From NCBI GenBank assembly GCA_001442985.1, contig LDYB01000012.1, positions 31,139-95,138 on the forward strand: a stretch of DNA of 64,000 nucleotides, given 5' to 3'. The position numbers and the translations under genes were made by a program. This stretch comes from Armatimonadetes bacterium DC. Its GTDB lineage: Bacteria; Armatimonadota; Fimbriimonadia; Fimbriimonadales; GBS-DC. Under the pieces are notes generated by a model. The model did not search any database and had not been told where the DNA came from. It saw only the letters and a list, made by a program, of their open reading frames with translations. Positions 1-7,398 of this stretch are shown in pieces. The first letter of the stretch is position 1, and each line of letters begins with the position of its first letter.

Positions 1-2
1 TG

Positions 3-182
3 CTCTATCTGCGTCGGGGGCGCGTGAGTCTGTTCCCTTCCGAATACCATATTTCGGTAAGCATTCTGGGGTATGTTTGGGACCTCGAGAACAGCGAATG
101 GGATGCTCGCACATTCCATATTGGTCAGTTCAGCTGGGCATGGCTTGGCGAGCCACCTCAAACTACTCCCTCATCGAGGTAG
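3..182 (+). CDS. 3' end of an unidentified gene running in from the left edge
   Basis: The frame starting at base 3 is open from the window edge to a TAG at 180-182. It encodes about 59 residues with a normal amino-acid mix (it contains SEYHISVSILGYVWDLE and FHIGQFSWAW). The start lies outside the window. I do not recognise a family, and no domain can be named from this tail. A very short alternating aromatic/hydrophobic pattern suggests beta strands. The frame is preferred over two overlapping longer readings at 73-630 and 77-511 because those are rich in Arg, Ser and Pro, as expected of out-of-frame reading of GC-rich DNA, and they run through a palindromic repeat. Confidence 0.4.
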   Translation, partial: LYLRRGRVSLFPSEYHISVSILGYVWDLENSEWDARTFHIGQFSWAWLGEPPQTTPSSR

Positions 183-212
183 CATTGGGCAGCGAAACCG
201 AAGCCTTTCTCT

Positions 213-419
213 GTGGACGGAGCGCGGTTCCGCGAGTGGCGGACGCAGGCGCGCATCGAGCAGGAAGAAGCGGAATGGCTCCGCCCGCTCACGCCCGAAC
301 CGTCCCGCGCCATCTCCCTTGCTCTCTGGGAGTCGGCAAACCGCCTTGCCCCCCAGCAGCCTTCCGAGTTTACTACGCGCCTGCAGAAGGTGTTCCAGCG
401 TATGCCCAGAAAGATGTGA
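213..419 (+). CDS. small hypothetical protein, 68 aa, GTG start
   Basis: This short frame follows the upstream gene tail in the same phase after its TAG stop. It could start at GTG 213 and ends in TGA at 417-419. The predicted protein is charged and helical in its first half (FREWRTQARIEQEEAEWL) and has an LTPE segment followed by a second amphipathic stretch. Base use looks coding-like, but there is no clear ribosome-binding site. It could instead be the remnant of a longer protein split from the upstream frame by the TAG. Its function is unknown. Confidence 0.33.
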   Translation: MDGARFREWRTQARIEQEEAEWLRPLTPEPSRAISLALWESANRLAPQQPSEFTTRLQKVFQRMPRKM

Positions 420-444
420 ACGGGTTCAGGCGCTCTGTCGCAAA

Positions 445-556
445 GCCCCCGAAAGAGCGACGGCTAAAGCCGTTCCTACTAAACAAAGCCAGCCTCCGCT
501 GGCTATTTTAGCCGACGAAGGTCGGCTTCGTTTTATAGGAACGGCTTCAGCCGTCG
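445..556. repeat. palindromic MITE/REP-like element, full copy
   Basis: The element is bounded by imperfect inverted repeats at about 458-478 and 536-556 (GACGGCTAAAGCCGTTCC against GGAACGGCTTCAGCCGTC, one mismatch). Inside are two further small hairpins, GCCAGC-CTCC-GCTGGC near 488-503 and GCCGAC-GAAG-GTCGGC near 511-526. A second, shorter copy lies in opposite orientation at 37627-37691. No coding frame fits the element. It looks like a dispersed, foldable non-coding repeat. The rest of this gap (557-705) holds nothing I recognise. Confidence 0.7.
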
Positions 557-705
557 AGGCGGGGGCGTTCCCCAACAGGCTTCAGGAGCGCATAAGACGG
601 CGTTCCTCTCAAAAAAACCTACCCTTATAAGGAACCGAACGCAGGGGGGTCTTGGAATGCGCACGCTCCCATCCTTGCAACAGAGCAGGTTCAGGCGCCA
701 ACCTT

Positions 706-2772
706 TCAGACTTCCTCAATTACAAGCCGACCCGCCTGCACCCCAACCCTCACAGTACGCTCCACCTGCCCCAGCGTGTCCAGCATTGCAGGAATCTGGG
801 GCGCCATCAGCATCATCAGCTCGCGCTCTACAGTGCGCTCCAGCTCGCGGGCGCCATAACGCTCATGATAACCCCGCTCGGTCAGCCACTCAATCGCTTC
901 GGACGAGACCTCCAGCCGAATCTTGCGGTCGGCATAAATCTTCTGAATGCGTGGCAGGAAGCGCTCGGTAATAATCCGCTGAATATGCTCCTTCTCCAGT
1001 GGGCGAAAGATGCAGATGGCGTCCACGCGATTGATAAACTCAGGCGCGAACTGCTGGGCGAACGCCTTGCGCCAGTCCTCCAGCGACGGAGCGCCCCGAC
1101 GGAAGCCGACCTCCTCTTCAGGGTGCAGGTTGGAGGTCATAATGATAATCGCGTCGGCGAACGAGACCCGCCGCCCCTGGGCATCCGTAATGGCGCCGTC
1201 GTCAAAAATCTGCAGGAAGAGCTTGTGAATATCCTCGTGCGCCTTCTCAATCTCGTCCAACAGCACCACACAGAAGGGGTTTTCTGCCACGAAGTCCAGC
1301 AGCGGGCTGCCCATCTCGAAGCCGACATAGCCGAACTCAGCGCCCAGCAGCCGCGCGGCGGTATGGCGCTCATAAAACTGGTTCATGTCCAGCCTCAGCA
1401 TGCGCTCCGAAGAGCCGAAGAAATACTCTGCCAGCACGCGCGCCGTTTCGGTCTTACCCACGCCCGTCGGTCCCACAAACAGGAACACGCCGTTGGGGCG
1501 CTCTGGGCGCAGGTCTAAGCGGCGAATTTTCATGCTGAAAATCTGCACCAGCGTCTCAATCGCCTCGTCCTGCCCGATTACGCGCGACTTGAGCGCCGCC
1601 TCTAACCCTTTGATGCGCTCCAGCATCGACTGCTCTCCTGCGCCAATTGGCAGCCCCGTGACGAGACTGGCGGATTCCCACACCACCTTCGGGGGCACAC
1701 GGCGCAGGTTCTGGGTCTGGGCGCGCCCTGCGGCGTGGTCTAACAGCAAAATCGCCTTATCCGGGAACGGGCGATGCAGGATATGCTCATCGGCGACGCG
1801 CACGATAGTCTGAAGGGTCTCCTCTGGAAACTCCAGCGCGAACTGCTCGGAAAACTTCGCTGCCAGCTGGCGCAATACCTCCAGAGTCTCTTCTGCACTC
1901 AGCGGATGCACCAGCACAGGCTGGAACCGCTTGAGCAAATCAGGCGAACGACTGATTCGCCGACGGAACAGCTCCACGCTGGAGACCGCCCCAATCACAG
2001 GCACACGCCGCACCACCAGCTCCGACAGGAAACTCCAGCGTAGCCCCTCGATCTGAGGTAGTGGCGCATTCAAAAACGCCTCGAAAGGCTCAATATACAG
2101 AATCGCGTTCTGCTTGCTGGCTTCTTCCACAATTCCCGCATAAAACTGCGGATGGTCAAAAATCTGGGGCACGCTGAACACAGGGCGGTTGCGCAGAATC
2201 TCAGGCACTTCTCCGCGCGCGATCCGTTCTGCCAGCCCATGTACCACCGCGCGCCTGCCTACGCCCTCCAGCCCCACCAGCACCGCATAGGGGTTGATGG
2301 GGCGGCACAGGATTTCCATGAGCTGGGCAATCTCCTCGTCGCGCCCGACGACATGGGGTAATGCGCCACTGCGCGCCATCTCGGTCAAGTTCAGCCCGAA
2401 CTGGCTGAGCAGGTTGCCCCTCGCTTCCACAGGGGCGCCTATCCCTCGTAGCGCCAGCAGCGCACGCCCAATATGGATGGAGTCAATCTCGTTTTCTCCT
2501 TCTTCCTGAGCCATCTTATAGGCTAAGAGCAGCACCTCTTCCAGCGGCACGGCATACTGGGGGTTGTTTGTGGCGATCTCGTCTTCCACACTCTGGAGCA
2601 GGGCGCTCACATCGAGATCGGGAGCAATCTGAAGCGCCATGAGAGCGTGGCGATGAAGGAAGGCGATCAGCAAATGCCGCGCATCGGGTTTGTTAGGTGC
2701 GGCGCGCTCCTGCGCTAATTCCAACAGGCGCTGGGCACCGACGGTTAGACTGACCTGCGTTAGCTGTGGCAT
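706..2772 (-). CDS. Clp/Hsp100 AAA+ ATPase with degenerate first ATPase domain
   Basis: The protein (about 688 aa) has a Clp N-terminal repeat domain (first about 130 residues), a first AAA+ domain and a second AAA+ domain ending in a ClpB-type small domain. The second domain is intact: Walker A GPTGVGKTETA, Walker B VVLLDEIEKAH, sensor MTSN. The first domain is eroded: Walker A reads GLEGVGRRAVV, losing the catalytic Lys-Thr, and Walker B reads ILYIEPFEAF instead of the usual acidic Asp-Glu. There is no ClpB-type middle coiled coil, so it is nearer ClpA/ClpC in layout. The family unfolds proteins, often for ClpP. I see no clear ClpP-docking loop, so it may act alone. The start is set at ATG 2772 (MPQLTQ), not the in-frame ATG at 2802, because a TACACT -10 box sits 6 nt upstream of 2772. 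It is divergent from queF. Confidence 0.85.
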   Translation of the reverse strand: MPQLTQVSLTVGAQRLLELAQERAAPNKPDARHLLIAFLHRHALMALQIAPDLDVSALLQSVEDEIATNNPQYAVPLEEVLLLAYKMAQEEGENEIDSIHIGRALLALRGIGAPVEARGNLLSQFGLNLTEMARSGALPHVVGRDEEIAQLMEILCRPINPYAVLVGLEGVGRRAVVHGLAERIARGEVPEILRNRPVFSVPQIFDHPQFYAGIVEEASKQNAILYIEPFEAFLNAPLPQIEGLRWSFLSELVVRRVPVIGAVSSVELFRRRISRSPDLLKRFQPVLVHPLSAEETLEVLRQLAAKFSEQFALEFPEETLQTIVRVADEHILHRPFPDKAILLLDHAAGRAQTQNLRRVPPKVVWESASLVTGLPIGAGEQSMLERIKGLEAALKSRVIGQDEAIETLVQIFSMKIRRLDLRPERPNGVFLFVGPTGVGKTETARVLAEYFFGSSERMLRLDMNQFYERHTAARLLGAEFGYVGFEMGSPLLDFVAENPFCVVLLDEIEKAHEDIHKLFLQIFDDGAITDAQGRRVSFADAIIIMTSNLHPEEEVGFRRGAPSLEDWRKAFAQQFAPEFINRVDAICIFRPLEKEHIQRIITERFLPRIQKIYADRKIRLEVSSEAIEWLTERGYHERYGARELERTVERELMMLMAPQIPAMLDTLGQVERTVRVGVQAGRLVIEEV

Positions 2773-2778
2773 GCCATG

Positions 2779-2784
2779 AGTGTA
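2779..2784 (-). promoter_or_regulatory. -10 box of the Clp-like gene, leaderless arrangement
   Basis: TACACT on the minus strand ends 6 nt before the ATG at 2772, so transcription would begin at or within a few bases of the start codon. This box lies inside the longer reading frame and argues against the upstream ATG. Confidence 0.5.
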
Positions 2785-2819
2785 CCATGAGGGGTTTTCC
2801 AATCCCCTGCTTCAGCAGG

Positions 2820-2825
2820 TACAAT
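2820..2825 (+). promoter_or_regulatory. -10 box of queF, leaderless arrangement
   Basis: TACAAT ends 7 nt before the queF ATG at 2833. There is no Shine-Dalgarno sequence in the short interval. It fits the leaderless pattern seen at other genes in this window. Confidence 0.5.
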
Positions 2826-2832
2826 TACCGCC

Positions 2833-3243
2833 ATGCCAGAGAACTACTGGTTGCCCCGTTCGGGACCGATGCCCCGCCCGCGTAGCATCGCGGAAGCGGT
2901 GGAAGTGCTAAAACATGAGGCGTTTCCCGCCCCAGGGGTCAGCAAGGTGCGCTTTCACGCACGCGAGTTCACCGCTATCTGCCCACGCTCAGGTCAGCCT
3001 GACTTCGGCGAGGTCATCATTGAATATATCCCGAACCAGCTCTGCCTGGAGTCGAAGGCGCTGAAGTTTTACCTGTGGGCATATCGGGACGAGGGCGCCT
3101 ACGCGGAGTCGCTCGCGGCGCGGATTGCGGATGATATCATGGCGGCGATTCAGCCCCGCTATGTGCGCGTCGTGGTGCGTCAGTACCCGCGCGGCGGGAT
3201 TGAAATTGAGGCGGAGGCGGAGCGCTCTGCAGAAAACTCTTGA
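2833..3243 (+). CDS. queF: NADPH-dependent 7-cyano-7-deazaguanine reductase (preQ0 reductase)
   Basis: QueF reduces preQ0 to preQ1 with two NADPH in queuosine synthesis for tRNA wobble modification. This is the short, single-domain form (136 aa). The catalytic pair is visible with the family spacing: Cys50 in AICPRSGQ, which forms the thioimide with the nitrile, and Asp57 in QPDFGE. The QueF signature follows as LESKALKFYLW (about residues 72-82). These features separate it from the related GTP cyclohydrolase I, which lacks this pattern. No other queuosine gene is next to it. Expression probably starts at the start codon itself (TACAAT box 7 nt upstream). Its 3' end carries the promoter of the following oxidoreductase gene. 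Confidence 0.95.
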   Translation: MPENYWLPRSGPMPRPRSIAEAVEVLKHEAFPAPGVSKVRFHAREFTAICPRSGQPDFGEVIIEYIPNQLCLESKALKFYLWAYRDEGAYAESLAARIADDIMAAIQPRYVRVVVRQYPRGGIEIEAEAERSAENS

Positions 3244-3268
3244 ATTCGCCCGCGCAAACGGGTACAAT
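3240..3268 (+). promoter_or_regulatory. sigma-70-type promoter for the oxidoreductase/ANTAR/maf operon
   Basis: TTGAAT at 3240-3245 and TACAAT at 3263-3268 are separated by exactly 17 nt. The -35 box overlaps the queF stop codon. The start codon of the next gene lies 59 nt downstream with an AGGAGT ribosome-binding site, so this promoter gives a normal leader. Confidence 0.6.
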
Positions 3269-3327
3269 AAAGACATGGCGATGCCCGTTCACGCCGGCAA
3301 GACCTTGTCCTGCAACAGGAGTCGGGA

Positions 3328-4419
3328 ATGGAAAGAATAGGCGTTGGGATTGTGGGTGCAGGCGGTATCGCCAGCGCTCACGCAAAAGCGGTAGAACAGC
3401 TCAAGGGCGAAGCCACTCTGATTGGCGTTGCCGATATCGATGAAGACCGCGCCCGCGCCTTTGCCCGACGCCATCAAATCCCGGTGTGGACCACAGAATA
3501 CGAAGACCTGCTTCACCGCGACGACATCCATGTGATTCACCTCTGCACGCCCCATCACCTGCATGCACCGTATGCAATTGCGGCGCTCAAAGCAGGCAAG
3601 CATGTGCTGGTGGAAAAGCCGCTGGCGACCAGCCTGGAAGAGGCGGATCAAATGCTAACAGCCGCGCAAAAAGCGAACCGCCAGCTGGGCGTGGTGTTCC
3701 AGTTGCGATTTGAACCCGATGTGCGTCGGGCGCGCGAAGTGATTCGATCGGGCGTGCTGGGCAAGCCCTTCTACGCGGAGGTCAGCTGTTTGTGGTGGCG
3801 GCGCCCGGTCTACTACGAGGTCAGCTGGCGGGGGAAATGGGCAACCGAGGGCGGCGGCGCGGTGATTAATCAGGCGGTTCACCACATCGACTTACTGATT
3901 CACCTGATTGGCATGCCAGACGAAGTGGAAGCGCACATCGATACGATAGCCCACGAGATTGAAGTGGAAGACTGGTGCCTGGCAAACTTCCGCTGGCAGG
4001 ATGGATTGCACGCTGTGTTCTGCGCTTCCACTGCAGCGGAGCTGGAAACCGACGCGAGTCGCATGCTGGTGCTGGGGCAATACGGCACGGTGCAGATGTT
4101 CCCGTTCCGCCCCTACTCGCGTCAGGAAGAGCGATTGTTGCGCATCGCCGAGGTCTGCCGCACTGTGCCAGAGCGCGAACTGCCCGGGCACACGGCGCTG
4201 GTGCATGATTTCCTGCGTGCGGTGCGTGAGCGCCGTGCCCCGCTCGTCTCAGGCGTCGAGGGGCGTCAGGCGCTGGAACTGGTAACTGCCATCTACCAGT
4301 CGGCGTTCACGGGCGAACCGGTGTCGCTCCCACTGACCCCCCAAAGCCCCTGCTACACCACCGCAGGAAAACTGGAAATGGCACGGCGCTATGTGGAACA
4401 ACGAGCGAAGCGAACCTAA
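3328..4419 (+). CDS. Gfo/Idh/MocA family NAD(P)-dependent oxidoreductase
   Basis: This 363-aa protein has the two-domain layout of the glucose-fructose oxidoreductase/inositol dehydrogenase/MocA family. The N-terminal Rossmann fold carries GIVGAGGIASAHA (residues 7-19). The EKP motif follows at KHVLVEKPLAT (about residues 90-100), and the C-terminal substrate domain contains NQAVHHIDLLIHL, where the family's catalytic His-Asp pair usually lies. Members oxidise or reduce sugars and inositols, but the substrate cannot be read from the sequence. It starts at ATG 3328 with an AGGAGT-type site upstream. Its stop codon overlaps an ATG of the ANTAR regulator frame, so the two are probably co-transcribed. 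Confidence 0.92.
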   Translation: MERIGVGIVGAGGIASAHAKAVEQLKGEATLIGVADIDEDRARAFARRHQIPVWTTEYEDLLHRDDIHVIHLCTPHHLHAPYAIAALKAGKHVLVEKPLATSLEEADQMLTAAQKANRQLGVVFQLRFEPDVRRAREVIRSGVLGKPFYAEVSCLWWRRPVYYEVSWRGKWATEGGGAVINQAVHHIDLLIHLIGMPDEVEAHIDTIAHEIEVEDWCLANFRWQDGLHAVFCASTAAELETDASRMLVLGQYGTVQMFPFRPYSRQEERLLRIAEVCRTVPERELPGHTALVHDFLRAVRERRAPLVSGVEGRQALELVTAIYQSAFTGEPVSLPLTPQSPCYTTAGKLEMARRYVEQRAKRT

Positions 4420-4442
4420 TGAGAGAGATGGAGGAGGCCCGT

Positions 4443-5030
4443 ATGGAAACAAGAAACCCTGTGCGTATCCTGATTGCCGAGGACGAGGAACTGACCCGTG
4501 TGATGGTGCGTACCCAACTGGAACAACTCGGCTATGAGGTGGTTGGGGAAGCCGAAACGGGGGAGGACGCCGTGCGACTGGCGTTGCAAACTCGTCCCGA
4601 TGTGGTGATTCTGGATATTCGAATGCCCGTTATGGACGGGATTGAGGCGGCGCGGCAAATCGTATCGCAACACCCCTGCGCTGTGGTGTTCCTCACAGCG
4701 TATGCGGAAGAAGAGCTGATTACGCAAGCCACTCAGGTGGGCGCGTATGGCTACCTGCTCAAACCGTTCCGCAAGCAGGAGCTGGCGCCTGCCATCACGC
4801 TCGCGCTCACGCGGTTCCGCGAGATGCAAGCCAAAGACCGCGAAGTGCGCGAACTTCAGGAAGCGCTGGAGACGCGCAAACTCATCGAACGCGCGAAGGG
4901 CATCCTGATGGATCGGCTGGGCTTGAGCGAAGCCGAGGCGTTCCGCCGAATCCACTTCATGGCACGCAACCAGAACAAGACCATGAAGGAGATTGCCCAG
5001 AGCGTGATTACTGCTGCCGAAATCCTTTAA
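4443..5030 (+). CDS. ANTAR-domain response regulator (RNA-binding antiterminator)
   Basis: The receiver domain occupies residues 1-120, with the acidic pocket in IAEDEE, the phospho-acceptor Asp in VVILDIRMP and the conserved Lys in LLKPF. A coiled linker leads to a C-terminal ANTAR domain (about residues 135-190) with the family's Ala/Ile-rich pattern (KLIERAKGILMDRLGLSEAEAF). ANTAR proteins bind paired hairpins in nascent RNA and stop transcription termination when phosphorylated. No partner kinase is adjacent and I did not identify its RNA target. The start is ATG 4443, which has GGAGG 6 nt upstream, instead of the overlapping ATG at 4419. Product about 195 aa. Confidence 0.92.
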   Translation: METRNPVRILIAEDEELTRVMVRTQLEQLGYEVVGEAETGEDAVRLALQTRPDVVILDIRMPVMDGIEAARQIVSQHPCAVVFLTAYAEEELITQATQVGAYGYLLKPFRKQELAPAITLALTRFREMQAKDREVRELQEALETRKLIERAKGILMDRLGLSEAEAFRRIHFMARNQNKTMKEIAQSVITAAEIL

Positions 5031-5036
5031 AAAAAG

Positions 5037-5672
5037 ATGTGTGAATGGGTGCTGGCGTCGGCTTCCCCGCGCCGACAGGCACTGCTGAAACTGTTCGGGC
5101 AACCGTTTCGCGTCCACCCCGCTGGAATCGACGAGCGGTTGCCCGAAACCACTTCTCGCCCCGCGTTGCTGGGCAAAAAACTGGCGCGCGCCAAAGCCGA
5201 AGCGGTTGCCCCTTACTATTCAGACGCGCTGATTATTGCGGCGGACACGCTGGTGGTTGTGGGAAACCGCATTCTGGGCAAACCTGCCGACGCTGGCGAA
5301 GCCGCCGCGATGCTCAAAATGCTCTCAGGGCGCACGCACACCGTCATCACCTCCCTCTGCCTGCTGTTGCGTCAGAACGGGCACACCGTGCGCCTCACTT
5401 TGGACGCGCCCCGAACCCGCGTGCGCTTCCGCCCCCTCACCGACGAATGGATTACATGGTACATTCAGACAGGCGAGCCGTTTGATAAAGCAGGCGCCTA
5501 CGGCATTCAGGAATACGGCGCCCTGCTTGTGGAGGCGGTCTATGGCTGCTACTTCAATGTGGTCGGCTTGCCCCTCGCCACCTTAGCCCAGCGCCTGGAA
5601 GAACTGCTGGGGTGGAAGCCCACTACGCCCCCTGCCCCGGGCGAGGCAACCAGAACATCGATTCGGGCGTAA
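5037..5672 (+). CDS. maf: Maf-family nucleotide pyrophosphatase
   Basis: Maf proteins hydrolyse dTTP, UTP or modified nucleotides to monophosphates and are linked to house-cleaning and cell-division control. The signature is clear: LASASPRRQALLK at the N terminus, then the AADTLVV block with the catalytic Asp, GKPADAGEA, and the DKAGAYGIQEYGA block near residues 150-162. Its length (211 aa) is normal. It lies 6 nt after the ANTAR regulator, so it is probably the third gene of that operon. Its 3' end overlaps the convergent flavin reductase gene by 50 bp, an unusually large coding overlap that leaves no room for a terminator. Confidence 0.93.
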   Translation: MCEWVLASASPRRQALLKLFGQPFRVHPAGIDERLPETTSRPALLGKKLARAKAEAVAPYYSDALIIAADTLVVVGNRILGKPADAGEAAAMLKMLSGRTHTVITSLCLLLRQNGHTVRLTLDAPRTRVRFRPLTDEWITWYIQTGEPFDKAGAYGIQEYGALLVEAVYGCYFNVVGLPLATLAQRLEELLGWKPTTPPAPGEATRTSIRA

Positions 5673-6249
5673 CGCGGCAGTACCACGACTCGCCCAGACG
5701 CCCGATAAAATCCACCAGGCGGTCATCCACCAGGGCGCCATCTTTGAGCAGATGCTCCGCAATATGAAAACAGAGAACCTCCCCAATGATGTAGTTTGCT
5801 GCCACGGGACCCGTGCCGTGCGATACGATCTGAAACAGCTTGCACTCCATCTGGATGGGGCTTTCGGCGACGCGCGGCGGACGCACAAACTGCGACGGAA
5901 TCGGCGTCAGCCCCACCTTCTCGAATTCACTCACGCCATGCTCATATTCGTAGGAGGTCCAGTTCATCTGCTCCGCCAGCGCGTAGGGAGCGATGTTAAT
6001 CACAAACTCGCCGGTGCTTTGCACATTGCGCAGGGTGTCTTTGGCGCGCCCGTCGCGCGTGTTGCTCACGGAAAACACCACCGACGGCGGGTTCGCGCCC
6101 CCTGCATTAAAGAAACTGAACGGCGCCAGATTGAAGCATTCGTCTGGTGAACAGGTGCTAACCCACGCAATCGGGCGGGGCGCAATACAACTGGTTAGCA
6201 GCGCATAAGTCGCACGCGGACCCAAATCCGTAGGGATGAAGGTTTTCAT
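5623..6249 (-). CDS. flavin reductase-like FMN-binding protein
   Basis: This 208-aa protein matches the split-barrel flavin reductase/flavoredoxin family. The N-terminal FMN-binding block reads SCIAPRPIAWVST (about residues 20-32), followed by NLAPFSFFNAG and a FVINI strand. Such proteins bind FMN tightly and pass electrons from NAD(P)H or other donors; the partner is not evident here. Its ATG overlaps the stop of the upstream DUF5615 gene as ATGA, implying translational coupling to a toxin-antitoxin pair, which is odd for a reductase. Its last 50 bp overlap maf on the other strand. Confidence 0.87.
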   Translation of the reverse strand: MKTFIPTDLGPRATYALLTSCIAPRPIAWVSTCSPDECFNLAPFSFFNAGGANPPSVVFSVSNTRDGRAKDTLRNVQSTGEFVINIAPYALAEQMNWTSYEYEHGVSEFEKVGLTPIPSQFVRPPRVAESPIQMECKLFQIVSHGTGPVAANYIIGEVLCFHIAEHLLKDGALVDDRLVDFIGRLGESWYCRVTPESMFWLPRPGQGA

Positions 6250-6613
6250 AGGCGATTATAGGATACCCTAATCCGCACTCTTCCTTCCTCAACGATCCAT
6301 AAGGCATTTTCTACTGGCTGCTCCCCCAGCATCTGCAACACCTGCCCTACCAGCCTATACACGGTCTCCCGATCTTGCTTCACTGGACATAACACGAGGA
6401 TACCCGCATGGGAGCGCGTTCCGTAGCGGCGAATATCGCCGAAGCCTCTGTCCAGCGTCAACAGTATCCGCCCTTCTTGCTGGCACACCTCAAAAATCAC
6501 TTCATCAGGCTTGCCAGCGAGCCCTTCCCCTGCCACGGTCTCGGCGTCATACCCTGCAGCGCGCAACTGTTGAGCCAACTCTATGGGAAGATTCTCGTCA
6601 ATCTTGAATCGCA

Positions 6614-6614
<1 letters not shown>
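6246..6614 (-). CDS. DUF5615 PIN-like protein (toxin candidate)
   Basis: This 122-aa protein has the DUF5615/Mut7-C-like PIN signature: an N-terminal FKIDENLP with Asp and Glu, GYDAETV, and a central ILLTLDRGFGDIRRY block with further acidic residues that would form a metal-binding nuclease site. Family members are almost always paired with a DUF433 gene and are treated as toxin-antitoxin RNases, mostly by prediction. Here its start overlaps the DUF433 stop (TGATG) and its own stop overlaps the flavin reductase start (ATGA). No residue of the expected acidic set looks lost. Confidence 0.85.
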
Positions 6615-6925
<311 letters not shown>

Positions 6926-6927
6926 CT

Positions 6928-7395
6928 ATGGCAAAGCAATCGGAAGGCGGGATGAAGGTCATCACCACGAACCGCAAGGCGTATCACGAATATCACATCG
7001 AAGACACGATTGAAGCAGGGATTGCGCTGACGGGTTCGGAGGTGAAGTCTATCGCGGCGGGCAAAGTGAACCTGTCGGACGCCTATTGCCGCGTGGAAAA
7101 CGGCGAGATGTGGCTGGTGAACATGCATGTCGCCCCCTACGAGAACGCCCCGATTTACGGGCATGACCCGCGTCGCAAGCGCAAACTGCTTTTACACAAG
7201 TGGGAGATTGAGCGCCTGCGTGGCAAAGCCGAGCAGAAGGGCTATACGCTCATCCCGCTCAAGCTTTACTTTCGCAACGGCAAAATCAAGGTGGAGATTG
7301 GGCTGGTGCGGGGCAGGCGCCAGTACGACAAGCGCGAAGCCATCAAGCGGCGCGATATCGAGCGCGAGCTGCGCCGCGAGATGGGGCGCGGGTAG
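6928..7395 (+). CDS. smpB: SsrA-binding protein SmpB
   Basis: SmpB binds tmRNA and brings it to stalled ribosomes for trans-translation. The protein is 155 aa, the usual length. It shows the conserved N-terminal block (TTNRKAYHEYHI), the GSEVKSI motif, the NMHVAPYE segment and the basic C-terminal tail (KREAIKRRDIERELRR) that enters the decoding site. The tmRNA gene (ssrA) is not visible in this window. A TATACT box 10 nt before the ATG and the absence of a Shine-Dalgarno sequence suggest leaderless translation. The convergent membrane-protein gene ends 3 nt after its stop. Confidence 0.97.
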   Translation: MAKQSEGGMKVITTNRKAYHEYHIEDTIEAGIALTGSEVKSIAAGKVNLSDAYCRVENGEMWLVNMHVAPYENAPIYGHDPRRKRKLLLHKWEIERLRGKAEQKGYTLIPLKLYFRNGKIKVEIGLVRGRRQYDKREAIKRRDIERELRREMGRG

Positions 7396-7398
7396 CGC

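Noticed and set aside
73..630. Two long overlapping plus-strand frames (73-630 and 77-511)
   Set aside because: They run through a palindromic repeat, are Arg/Ser/Pro-rich, and overlap the better frame at 3-182 and 213-419.
652..1518. Long plus-strand frame opposite the Clp-like gene
   Set aside because: It is an antisense shadow of the GC-rich coding strand; the minus-strand protein has clear AAA+ motifs.
2833..3243. GTP cyclohydrolase I (FolE) reading of the queF gene
   Set aside because: The Cys50/Asp57 pair and the ESKALKFYLW signature fit QueF and not FolE.
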